Source: Polytrichum commune
Lineage: Eukaryota; Streptophyta; Polytrichopsida; Polytrichales; Polytrichaceae
Reading direction: 5' to 3'
Assembly (NCBI GenBank): GCA_950295325.1
Contig: OX485809.1
Location: 8,494,001 to 8,558,000 of the forward strand
DNA length: 64,000 nt
Shown: piece after piece, positions 12,490-23,413 of the stretch
Position numbering within the stretch: position 1 is the first letter of the stretch
Layout: the number at the start of each line of letters is the position of its first letter
Program-made: the position numbers and the translations under genes
Notes under the pieces: generated by a model
What the model saw: the letters and a program-made list of their open reading frames with translations, nothing else
What the model was told of the DNA's origin: nothing
The model's database searches: none

Positions 12490-13115
12490 CAATAAAGCAA
12501 CCTCACTATTCCGGCACTTGGCCAAACGTGGATTTAACACTTGGCACACATTGACGACCATGTGGAAGACATCGTGGGGTCTACCTTATTGGGGCACCCG
12601 CGACAACCCAACCACATCTAAAATAACGTATGATGATATCAAGGAGGCATGTCTTGCTAGAGAGTGGAAATATTTCCATTGCTCAAGTAAGAAACTGGAC
12701 TATCTCCACCTTGAGGATTTTCTCAAATACGAACGTGAAAATGTACTTGAAGCAACCATTGTCACCACCACAACGCAGTATCATTGCCACTTACCACACC
12801 TCAAACCATATATTAGCCATTGATATTGGATGATGGCCAATTATCCTTATCTCTAGAGATATTAGACTATGCCACTTTTGCTCCTACAACACAATTGAAA
12901 ACGAGACACATTTTGTGTTGGAATGTACCCTACATAAACCCATTGGAGATAACTTTTCATCATTATTTGAGAATGTAGGCATCCTCAAATCTTTCTTTCA
13001 ATTAGACCACCAAGTTGATAGTAGCCTCTATCTCAACGAGGCTACTGCAATTTGCCACTCTAAAAAAATCAGATGGATTGTAATTATCATGATGTACTTT
13101 CAATCTCATTAGCCT
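12490..13115 (+). pseudogene. LINE ORF2 C-terminal fragment with zf-RVT motif
   Basis: Frames here spell KLDYLHLEDFLKYERE and then CHFCSYNTIENETHFVLEC, the C-x2-C...H-x4-C zinc motif found at the end of plant LINE ORF2 proteins. More coding-like sequence follows to about 13112. Stops and frame changes break it, so it is a relic. It belongs to a different LINE lineage from the copy at 4730-7925, whose cysteine block has a different spacing. Confidence 0.7.
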
Positions 13116-13525
13116 TTTTGAATACCAATTTCATTTCATCTCAATGGGGGAAAATTACATTAAATAATATTGGTAATAAGCATTGAAAATTCTAGTTGAA
13201 AATCACAAGTGCAGAAATCGACCCGGCTGGCCATTCAATGGCATTTTTTTAATCTTCTTATTCAATCCCGTTTGTTTATATATTTATATATTTATATATT
13301 TACATATGTTGTTTTGTGTGTCTCTAAATTTAGAGTGTTGAGAGGAGAACCGGGGCGATATGGCTTTCAATTGATCCTTAAAAGCCTAAATGGCTCAAAC
13401 TGGGTTGCTTGTGTTTTTTGCAGTCACTTTGGAGGTATCTGATGAGCTTTTTGCCAATTGTATTTTTTTTTCTCTCCACTTGGAGCTATTATGATTCCAC
13501 ATCATCTCTATCAAAAGGTCATTAA

Positions 13526-13912
13526 GGGGTAGGTTCACACAAAATCCCAAGTCCTAAGTTTCGAAGTCCCAAGTCACTTGAGGTCCATCCATCCAATCTC
13601 AACCATTGAGAGCATGGAAGTTGGGACTTACCATTTGACACGGGGTCCCAAGTCCTAAGTCCCGAGTATGACATGGATGCCTACATGGGAGGTGAGGCTT
13701 GGGACTTGTGTCGAGAGCCGGGTCAAGCAGAATGCTAGACCCAACTTTCAACACAAGACCCGTGAATATTTTTGCAAGAAATAATGAAGATCCAACTTCA
13801 ATGATGATTAATCATACTTGATTGGTTTATTGAGGCTTAGAAATTGGGACTTTGCCTCCATGTTGGGACTTGCTAGGAAGAGTGGGACTTGGGACCCCAT
13901 GTAAACTGGCCC
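13526..13912. mobile_element. Tourist/Harbinger-type element, third family
   Basis: The 387-bp element starts GGGGTAGGTTCACAC and ends GTAAACTGGCCC, with imperfect inverted termini over about 29 bp. TAA flanks both ends (13523-13525 and 13913-13915). The interior is rich in repeats of the words CCCAAGTCC and GGGACTTG on opposite strands, giving it strong fold-back potential. No coding capacity. Confidence 0.72.
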
Positions 13913-16900
13913 TAAGAATCTTGTCTCCACATCTATACCGACTCAAATATCAACTTTCCCCTTTGTATCACATTTTACTATTTTAAGATGGAAAATATTA
14001 TTGACCTCAATGTATTCCTATTCTCTACCTTATTATGAAAATTTAGGTTTAATCTATAAAAACACATCCCACTTGATTTGATCATTTTATTTTCAAGGAA
14101 AACGAACTTAAAATTATTGTGTAGAAACCATCAAATATTTTTCTATCCTTGGACAAAATTGATGTAGTCTAAAATTAACTTCCCGAGGTTTTTGTTAGCA
14201 TGTCAATATTAAATTAGGTCTTTACGCCATTTACAATGCAACTTTGATTGATGCTCTACCGCCATGATTTTAAGGACCTCAATGGACAACTAAATGCAAT
14301 TCTTACTAAGTTGTCCATTAATATGAAGGATAATCTTACCATTTGGTATGCTCATGAATTGTCTCATTGAATTACTAACACAAACATGAATGTTGCTATA
14401 AGTATTCATAATTGGAGTGGAGATGCCAAAGTTACAAAAGTCCAAAGTGAAGATTCACTTACTTTTGAAACGTTCACATAAGCTTTTTCCCAATAGGTGC
14501 AACTATTGAGTCTAAAATGGTTTTGAAGTACTAGGCACATGGCTAAAGTTCACCAAAACACATGTGTGTTTTGGTGTTTGTTCTTGACGATGAACTGTCA
14601 TATACTACCCTAACATAGGCACACGCTAAAGAAGAGCAAGCACACAAGGCACATCATAACATTACTTAGCACCCACTCCATGTTCTCTTTCTACCTACAT
14701 GTGTTGCCTTGAGTTAAACATTAATTAATAAACTCCACCTAGAACCCAATGACGATCCCACCCAATTACATCTTTCTCTAACTGCAAGTTGAATTTACAT
14801 TGAGCTTGAATGGTCGGACTTCAATGCAAATGAAGAAACCAATTATGTGAATAGTCTAAGTTTGACCTCAGGGTAGCCAGGAAAATGAAATGGTTGATTG
14901 GGCATTTGGGGGTTGAAATCATCATTTTTATTTGTTTTCACCCCCTCTCCTCCCAAATGCCAACATGCACAACCTCACACCACTCTTGCCAAGCCTCAGG
15001 GTAGACGATTCCAATTACTCCCAACATTTTGACATGTTATATAAAAACATTATAATAATATAAAAACACATGATCAGAACGTAAAATCAAATTGAAGCAC
15101 ACAAGCGTTCACCTCAGTAGTATTTTTTGAAGGTAGGACAAACATCTCTTGAGTTCTTAAAAACATTCTTATTTCTAGATTTTCTTTAGCAATTTTCTTT
15201 CAAATTTGTACATTTCATGTACACATGTGAATAAGGGATGTCTTACCTTAATAGGTAATATGATCTTAATTCTCCATACATGCACGAGCACACACACGCA
15301 CACAAATTAGTGTTGGGGATGATATACTTGAGTTGCTTGACATTAGTAAGATTGCATGTTTAGGAACACACTTGGTACCCCTCCCCCGATCACTTTTACT
15401 AATTGGCAAATGGTTAGTGGCTCCGAGTTGGGATGGTACCCCATTGTTGTCATTGAAACCCCGGGGCCCACCTCTCAAGCGCAATGCCTAATGTTTTAAA
15501 ATACTCTAACACAAAGTAAATAGAATCTCAACGGTTCCCTTATACTCTAATACTTCAACATGCTATGATGTCAATGGTGGTCGGCACGGGTCATTCCATT
15601 TCTTGGAAAGTTGGGTTTCATAAGGCATGGTTAGCAACTATTTATCATGGGTTTCGCAAACGACTTTGAAAACCATTTGGAGTATTGCACACTACTACGT
15701 GCAATCAATTTGCCTTCGCTTCTTTACCCATGCAATTCACCTTGGATCATCAACACCAAATGACAAGCCCTTACGACTTTGCTTATTCATCCATACAACA
15801 ACCATAGTAGAAAAAGATTACCGCATGTTTCCATAAACACTTAGAATAGTGTGGAATTGTCAACGTATTAATGTGAGACAACCTAATTACACACATTTCA
15901 CATTAATTTGAATATCTACCATTACAATAACAAGAAAACGGTAGAACCGTGAGGCTCTGTCCTCTACTATGAAAGACTACAACTGCATCTGTCCACTTTG
16001 CTCATGCCAATCCATGGCTATTTACTATACTTATAATCAAACCTTTCTTGGATTCTGTGCACCTTCTTCTCAAGTGCGGATTAAGGACGAAAGCTACTAA
16101 TTTATCACCCGAAAATTTAGAAGTAAATAATTAACAACTGCCAAAATAGCTATAGTTAACTAGATTTTTCCCAATACATTTGGGGGAGCAACTACAATCA
16201 ACTAGATATATATATATATAACTATATTTAACATTCACATTAAATAAACTAGACCAACAATAACAAGAACAAGTAACGCCCAAGTGTGAACGCAAAGTGG
16301 TTAGGAAATTTGCTCTCGAAACAAAGAAGTCGATGCATAGTCTTTGTCCTACAGACATAGCCAACAAAATACAATAACAATCTTTGCAATTTAGTGTCAA
16401 TTAGGCCCACGGATCCTACATTGCGATGGCGGGCTTGGGCGAGGTCGAATTGCATGCCTTGGGCCTCAATCAGTGGTCGAACTGCTCAAAGCATAAACAA
16501 TCGAGCAAATGCGGTCCAAATCCTCCGGCTTAAATTACAAGAAATTGGATTCTATGCCTATTTCCCTCCTCGAAACTGTGGGATCCGGGACAAGGCTTAT
16601 TATAATTAGGTGGTGTGTCTAGTGGGAGTAGGGAGGGACTGGTATATAACATTCTAAATACCATATACCCATTAGTGGGTAGCAAGGAACCAGCTAATAA
16701 TACTGGCAAGCCATACATACACTTAACTGTAGTTGAGGGGTGCCAACTGTGTCAAACTGCCGGATGTGCTAACTTGGGAACGTTGCAAATTTAACACATG
16801 TGGGAATTGCCTCATTGGACAACGTTAAACAAGCAGTTGGGTTTCCAAATACACTCTTAAACCCCGCTAAGCTTAGCTAGTACGACACCACATTTGCCAT

Positions 16901-18220
16901 CGATCCAACTTTCTTGTGTTAATCTACCCTCCTAATATGACTATGTTGCTCATAATGGTGCGACATTCTCTAGGACATTGGCCACATAAGAGAGGTAATT
17001 GGTGTGTGTATGTGGTGGGACCCATACTAAGGGTTTGCTTTGGGGTCGGGGACGGGGAGTACATGGAAAAGTTATCAATGGCTTGATTTGAGTTAACTTA
17101 TGCTGATTGTTTTAAACCTTGGTTTTAAAACAAACCTTGCGTTGTTTGAGTTTTGGGGTTCGGGTTTGGGGATTGCTAAATCTGCAAACTAGAATCATGG
17201 AGTTGTGTGGTTTCTCTTCTTGATTCAAAGTTTGTCCTCACACCTAAGTCGTCGAGGCGTCTTCAGATTGGAAATTTCAACCCTTGTCAACCTATACTCA
17301 TAAATTTGGCCGTGCCATGCTTCAGTTTCTTGGCTTTGGAGGTGGTGGCGATATGGGGTGGCAGATGCTTTTGATTTTGGTTGTAGTTTCAACGACATGG
17401 TGTTGATGACCACATTTGCACATGAACCAACTTGCACATAGTTTGGTAAGCACTAACCTCCTCTATATTGGTTATGGTAGCATAAGATGATTACAATATG
17501 GATGAGACTGGTTTATTTTTTCATGCCCAACAAAACAAAACACTAAGCACAAAGGAAAGTTTGTGGGTGCAAAATTTAGAGGGAATGTCTCACTTTTGCT
17601 CTTGTGAATATTTACAAATCTCTTTGCTTGAGATGCTTTGGAAGGTGGTTGCCAACAAATTATGTGTGGTGGTTTGCAAACCAAATGGCATGGATGACAT
17701 CATATATCTTTGACAGTAGCATGATGAGCCTCAACGTAGATTTCAAATCTCACGTTTAATTATGGAAGGTACTTTTGATTATGAACAATCCTACTACTAA
17801 TTCCCCTTAAGCATGTTGATAGGGGTGAATCATTTGACTTTTTAACCTTGCAATTGAGCAGTATTACTATTGCTTTCTTACCACCTAATGTTGCAAGTGT
17901 GATACGACCCTTCATTAGGTGGCTTAGGCTAGCTGGGTGGTTGAGCACATATAAGGTAGAGAGTGCTTAACCCAAACTTTAAGCTATTTCGCATACATAT
18001 GGCTATGTGGTTGACATGAAAAAAAATCATATTAGCCTCTGGGCTAAAGATAGGTATAAAGAAAAAAAAGCCTCAATTGAATATTTGATGAATATTTAAA
18101 GTCAAAACCAATAGCTTCCTTAAACCAATCCCTAGGTCTTGTGTATGACGACCTTGCATATGATGAGGACCCCCACCATCATTGCCTAGAACTAACACAA
18201 CATAGTTGGACACTAGATCC
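13913..18220. other. intergenic; microsatellite and scattered repeat similarity
   Basis: No gene is recognised. About 14810-14930 resembles 49298-49410 (shared words GTGCAAATGAAGAAAC and TTGATTGGG). A 12-bp-arm hairpin lies at 14551-14576 and a short (TA)n at 16205-16221. Short open frames around 15630, 16394, 17225 and 17498 have no recognisable motif. Confidence 0.45.
14551..14576. repeat. perfect inverted repeat
   Basis: Arms CACCAAAACACA and TGTGTTTTGGTG are perfectly complementary over 12 bp with a 2-nt centre. No terminator context is known for this genome, and it may be the core of a decayed fold-back element. Confidence 0.8.
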
Positions 18221-18221
18221 A

Positions 18222-18278
18222 AGGTTTAGGATAGGGTTTAGGGTTTAGATCCTAAACCCTAAACCCTAAACCCTATCC
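18222..18278. repeat. interstitial telomeric repeat in inverted arrangement
   Basis: About two TTTAGGG units on one arm meet about three CCCTAAA units on the other around a short AT centre, giving a near-perfect palindrome from 18229 to 18278. The unit is the plant (Arabidopsis-type) telomere repeat. Confidence 0.85.
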
Positions 18279-18562
18279 AACGAGTAATGGTGTGCAAAGC
18301 TACATGGCCACCTCCATGATCCCACCCGGTTTGGTTTCAAAACGGTCACCTTGCATCCCAGGATCTGACCCCCTTTGTAACCATAATCGATCCACTTTAT
18401 GCTTTGTAGGCCTACCTCCTTGGCTTAGTGAATAAAACAACTATAATCGCCCCCCCTCCCTCCCTATGAATAGAATGGGTAGAATAGGCACCAACATGGC
18501 ACCCTAAAACCACCTTGAATTGAACCAAGATAGAGTGGAGCTTGTTATGTACTGTCACGGTA

Positions 18563-18695
18563 TGTGGCGTCGGCTGCCACACCTTATCCGTTGGGTTTCA
18601 TCCATTTATATTTGGATGGATGAATCTTATTTGTGGAGAGAAAGGCTCCTAAGTGAGGAGCCTCCTCCTTGACTTGGCATTCTTGCCAAGTCAAG
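18563..18695. repeat. cluster of four short hairpins
   Basis: Four perfect stem-loops follow one another: TGTGGC/GCCACA (18563-18581), CATCCA/TGGATG (18599-18618), AGGCTCCT/AGGAGCCT (18643-18663) and CTTGACTTGGCA/TGCCAAGTCAAG (18668-18695). The last has 12-bp arms and a 4-nt loop. The stretch could be part of an LTR or an element terminus, but no partner copy was found in the window. Confidence 0.75.
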
Positions 18696-19369
18696 TCTTG
18701 TGAATGAGCGTGTGGAGAAAGTTTGTGTAAGGTAAAGATTGCATGTTGTTGCAATAAATCTTAAGTTCTTCTCCTCCTACTTACACTCTTGGATTCTTCC
18801 GTGGTGGAATGAGAGATAACTTGACTCATTGTGTGCATTTGAAGAGAGATTTAGAGCTCTTATGAGTGTTTGACTCTCTTCCTTCTCACTTGGCAAGAAT
18901 GCGCTTCATTTTGATGTTTTCTTCTTCACTCTTAAGATATAACACGCAAGAGGGGCGTGAAGACAAGAAGTAACAGAGTTGTGAAGTTCCGGAGCGAGAA
19001 TACCGCGGATTTGCGGAGCAACAAGAAAAAAAGATGTTTACTTTTGAAATTTACACATCACTTTGAATTATGCTGAAGTGTAAGAGAAAAACCCATTTGG
19101 AGCCTGGCAATTAAGTTGGTGGACATGAAACTTGAGATTATTATCCGGAGTTTGTTTAATTTCATGGAGTTTTTGGAGCTTTGTTTTCCGACTTTTGTTG
19201 CTTATATATTTCAAGTGTTAATAGAAGGTGAGAATCCGGAGAGAAATAGTGGACTTTTGCATATTTGACTTTAGTTCATGAGGATATGATCGTGTATGTG
19301 ATGACCATGCATATGATCATCCTTATGTGATGACTGTGCAGTGACCGTGTATGTGTGACTAAAATTATG

Positions 19370-19625
19370 ATTGGATGTATTATATAATATATACATACAA
19401 TACATAGTATGTACGAAAAATATAAAATACAATATACAGTACATTACAATATATGATACAATATGACATATATTATATTATACAATATATAGTATAATAT
19501 GATAAGGTACAATACAATGTAATTTATAATATAATATAATCTAATATACAATCTAATGCATTATACATAATAGTATACGGTGTCGTATCCATGATGGTGT
19601 ACATGACATAACAATATATAGTAAT
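19370..19625. repeat. AT-rich degenerate minisatellite
   Basis: Very AT-rich sequence made of diverged repeats of words such as ATACAATATA and TATAATATAAT. The period is irregular. No coding potential. Confidence 0.65.
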
Positions 19626-20240
19626 ACGACACATTGGAGATTGGGTGGCATGTGGAATGTTCGTTCGGCCTAAAATAAATTATTATTATGATCGAATTGT
19701 GTTTGTCAATATATATTCCCGACATTTTTATAAGGATGGATTCTTATGTAGTAGTGGGGAGATGAGAGATATGCATAGGTGGCATTTCCATTTCCTAAGC
19801 AACAGGGGCTCTTCATTTTGACCACCAACTGCAGGCGGGTACTAGTTGTTTGCGGTCGCTTTCAATTTCTGCTTAAGTGTTATTTTGGGGAAGAGGATCC
19901 AATGTTGTTATTGCATTGTTCCTTATATTTTGTTTTGGTACCTTCCCATGTGGTGGGCTATAGTGCTGGAGTGTTCCAACACTGCCCATTTTTATGTTGT
20001 CTTAGATTGTAATAGGATATTGTGGGGGTAAGGTCGGAGTAATGACTAATGGGACCCTTGTATGTGCACCAAGTGGGCAGTGTTTGTATTCCCTTATGGT
20101 GAGGCTGGATTGATGACCAACAGACCATAAGTTTGGTGGTGGTTGCAGGTGCAAGTTGCATTTGACTTTTTTCTTCTTCTTTATACCTGAATATTAATTC
20201 ATTTGGGTTGTTGATTCGGTCACCAACCCATTGTAGGTTT

Positions 20241-21235
20241 ATGGTTACAACTCGTATTCAACACTATCGTTCTTCGTTCCCAGGAGCATCGGAAGGTCTT
20301 CTTCGGACCTCTCGGACGTTGAACCAGTGGTAACACACGACGAGGTTTTTCAGCCTACTTCGGCGCGGGGGACTATCACTCGGTCTCACAACCTGTGGGT
20401 GAGAACCTTTGACGATATAGAGGAGGAGACTAGGGGAGGAATACGGGACCGGTTTTTCGGTCGATTAAGAATCATTTCTCTGCAAGACTGGAAAATCCGG
20501 TTTCGTACATGGATGCGAGAGAAACGCCAACGCAATACCAATTTTAACGATTGATATGCATTCCAGCTTCCGCCTCAGCATTTGGAGCACGAAGTTCTTC
20601 AAACTTATAAGCAATGGACGAAGGTTCATTGGATGGAGTTGTGCCAGGTAGAGTGGTACTGGGAGACTCGGGTTGAGTTGGTATTCACATTGAAGGAAGG
20701 CACAACTTCCAGTTTCATGGCCGTTCCTGAGGTTAAGTCGGAGGGAGTATATATGGTGGATGAGGAGAGAACTTCTCCTGATGAACCCAAAGATAAAGGT
20801 TTTGTTCCTGCTGCGGGGAGTAAGTCGAGCCCCATTCTTCCACTTTCCCGTTATGCCCAGGCTACCCAGACGGCTTTAGCCTCTTTGGGGGTTCCGCCAG
20901 TTTTTGAGCCATTGCGAGCATTTGAGCTGCATCTACATGAGGAGTACGGAAGTTTTCATCGGGAACAAATGCAGCGGATATAAGATTTTAGACGAGAGAA
21001 GGACGATACACCTCGTACCATGTATACGAGGTTTGCCAGAGAATCTGGAGGTGTATTTGCTGGAAAACAAAGTGGTGAAGGTGTTTTTGTCAAAGATTGA
21101 CAAACGCCTCCTTGACTTGGCGTTGCCCATGATCATCATGGGGTTTGGTGGTCGAGCGACATTCGCAGAGGCATTCGCCATTGTAGAGCAGTGTGATCGT
21201 GCATTGTGTCAGACTATCGATTCAATAGGCATGCC
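20241..21235 (+). pseudogene. Ty3/gypsy gag remnant
   Basis: An ATG at 20241 opens a gag-like reading that shifts frame near 20279, then runs in one frame to about 21056 with stops at 20552 (TGA) and 20981 (TAA). After another shift it shows FLSKIDKRLLDLALP, FGGRATFAEAFAIV and EQCDRALCQ, typical of the capsid region of plant Ty3/gypsy gag. The family assignment rests on this block. It joins abruptly to integrase-type sequence near 21215-21240, so protease, RT, RNase H and most of integrase are missing. The element is dead through stops, shifts and internal deletion. Confidence 0.75.
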
Positions 21236-21721
21236 TCTTTGGCGTCATACAGCCTGTATTAGTTGTTGTATGGACGTGAGCCTATACTCCCGAATAGAAT
21301 TCGGAAAAAACTAACTCTTGTTGTGGACTTTGATGACCCAAATATTTGGACATAGTGTTTGTAGGAGCGGGCTCAATTCTTTCAGAGGGCCATGCCTATG
21401 GCCATGGAGAACTTGTCCATTGCTCAACACCGTGATACATTACGTTATGCACACATTCACAGTGGTGTTTACCAACCTCAGTTGCGGAGATTCCGATAGG
21501 GGGATTATGTTTATCTCCAACATGAGGCGCCTACGACATTGGATGTCAGGGCGGGACGCACTTTCCTTCGGGTGAAGGAGGTGCTGCCGAGTGGTTTATT
21601 ATTGTTGGAAGGCAAGGATGGCAGGGAGTGTCGCAAGCATTCTAAAAATTGTGTCCCATGTCATCTACATATTGAGGGTACAGTTCATCCTGAACTAGCT
21701 GTCGTGCCATAGGATCTTCCA
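21236..21721 (+). pseudogene. Ty3/gypsy integrase C-terminal region
   Basis: One frame carries LLYGREPILPN, then FFQRAMPMAMENLSIAQHRD, GDYVYLQ and LRVKEVLPSGLLLLEGKDG. This is the C-terminal part of a Ty3/gypsy integrase, including the GPY/F-like region. TAG stops interrupt the frame at 21260, 21353, 21362, 21497 and 21710, with no frameshift between them. The catalytic D,D-35-E core lies upstream of this part and is absent. The frame continues into a PHD-type finger. Confidence 0.78.
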
Positions 21722-21856
21722 TGTTTTGTGTGTGGAGAGAAGAAGAGAGCGGCTACTATGCTCTTGTATGATCAGTGTCAATGCGGTTGGCACATGACAT
21801 GCTTGAGGCCACCCTTGACTTCTCTACCATCTGGACAGTGGAGTTGTCCTCGCTGT
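21722..21856 (+). pseudogene. PHD-type zinc finger at the pol 3' end
   Basis: In the same frame as the integrase tail the sequence reads CFVC, a 14-residue spacer, CQCGWHMTC, LRPPLTSLPSGQWSCPRC. The C-x2-C ... G-x-H-x2-C-L-x-P-P-L ... P-x-G-x-W-x-C-P-x-C pattern is diagnostic of PHD fingers, which commonly bind histone H3 tails. The cysteine normally found two residues before the aspartate-x-cysteine unit reads tyrosine (TAT, 21767-21769), so one zinc ligand appears lost. The reading continues a short way beyond CRGSS and then decays. Confidence 0.78.
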
Positions 21857-22164
21857 CGAGGATCTTCAGTATTTGGTGCTTCCACCAATCGTATTCAATG
21901 ATCTTGTGTGGTTTTTATCATCTTATGTCTGTCCAAATGAAAAATGAGGAGTTATGGCTTTAGAGAAGCAATCAACATGAGGCGGTGGATTTAATTCTTT
22001 GGAATTTGATGGCCAAACATTAGAGGCGATTAAAGATGGGGCTCACATTGTACTCAGCCTACAATTCCTTGGAATGACGTTCACCGCATTAGTTAGTTGC
22101 GGAGCAATCTTTCATTATCCATGCCCTTTGGATTGGCATCAGTCCTAGTTGTTTGGCAGGACTC

Positions 22165-22430
22165 CATAGTCAGCTGAGGGGGGGCATGTCGAGGTGTATT
22201 GTTTATGTGTGACTTTGCTATGTTTTAGTGTTGTTTGTTAGTGGTGATTGGTACTCGAGCTACAGTGACACATGATCGCTATTTACACGACAATACCCTA
22301 CATGGAGACAGTGGAGGGCAGTACGAGGTGGTGCCACTGATGGCACCTTAAACCGTCATTCCATGGGCTCATGCAGTCCTACACTATGGGGAACAATTTA
22401 GGTCTTGGTTTTGGATGAGATGTTTGTTTT
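22165..22430 (+). mobile_element. putative polypurine tract and 3' LTR start of the gypsy remnant
   Basis: CAGCTGAGGGGGGGCATGTC at about 22171-22190 looks like a polypurine tract followed by an LTR beginning TGTCGAGG. No matching 5' LTR was found upstream of gag, so the LTR end is undefined. It is probably truncated by the LINE fragment that follows. Confidence 0.4.
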
Positions 22431-22800
22431 AGCACCCTCTACCTTAGATTATTAGCATGTTCTTGGTTGAGACACTTCTTCAAGGATTTAATCAAACTTG
22501 AGGTGCTACATAGGGAAGTCTTAATGTGTAGTAGGGAGAACCTCAATATTACGTGAAACAAGAAATTTCGAGGACATAATGAGCTTTACCAAGGAGAGGA
22601 AAATGTTAATAAAATAATAACTTTGGGATAGTCTTAGTTACCATGAATTGGAGCTTTATTGTGACTAGGTAATATGCAGAGGCGGTGTGCCAAGTCGAAT
22701 GGCCAACACCTCCCCTTGAAGAAGGCAACGTGCCTTTGGTTTCTTAATGCACTCTTGATGTTGGCCTATGGCTTTTTGTCTCAAAAAAGGAAAAAGAAGA
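22430..22800 (+). mobile_element. LINE 3'-end fragment, related to 7302-7925
   Basis: TTCTTCAAGGATTTAATCAA, GAGGTGCTA and GTAGGGAGAACCTCAATATT align with 7592-7665 of the first LINE. The terminus GTTGGCCTATGGCTTTTTG then TCTCAAAAAA matches the 7890-7925 end. A 5'-truncated, decayed copy inserted next to the gypsy remnant. Confidence 0.65.
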
Positions 22801-22924
22801 AGAGAAATTGATTGAATTTTGGTTGATGACACCTAAGATGCCCCTCCAAAAATCAATCCTTATATATCCAATTCAACCCTTGCAACATAGTGAATAAACC
22901 TCCAAGCATTGAACCCCTCAACAT

Positions 22925-23145
22925 CTAAAAGGCCTTATTTAGGCCTCAACATGCACAGTTAACATGTGTTTGAGCTACGCACTTCCACTTTAAGCAATTG
23001 TGCCAAATGTGACCCAATCTAGAATTAACTCATTTAGCAAGTGCATTTTTCAAATTGTTTGAACACCTTGATGTTATTTTGGCTTCAAACACACGACCTA
23101 GGCGTCCTTGTATACGCATTCACACTTAGTAATTTGATCACCAAT
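22925..23145 (+). repeat. dispersed repeat C, copy 1
   Basis: It aligns with 49680-49990 and with the reverse complement of 53010-53375. Shared words include GTTTGAGCTAC.CACTTC, followed by the same order of diverged blocks. The nature of the repeat is unknown. Confidence 0.55.
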
Positions 23146-23198
23146 GTCACGTATGAGTATATATATTTTTCATTCACTTTGACATAATAATGTGATAT

Positions 23199-23413
23199 TT
23201 AAGTATATTTAGACAAGCCACTTGTCCAAAATTAATAAGGGATGTGCATTTGTGGGGAGAGAAACATCAAATGACAATAGCAAAAAACAACAACATAAGA
23301 ACCACAACTTTGAATATTTGTATTTCATGTTTGCCAACCACCATATCTGCGTACTTTTGTGATCTAGCATACGGAATTTTCCAAAACTCATTCATAACTT
23401 CAAATATACTTAA
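23199..23413 (-). mobile_element. TTAA-flanked MITE, copy 1
   Basis: About 215 bp, bounded by TTAAGTATATTT and CAAATATACTTAA. In reverse complement it matches 45279-45487 and 58950-59179 along its length (CACATCCCTTATTAATTTTG, GGTGGTTGGCAAACATGAAA). The terminal TTAA or TA may be the target duplication. Confidence 0.75.
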
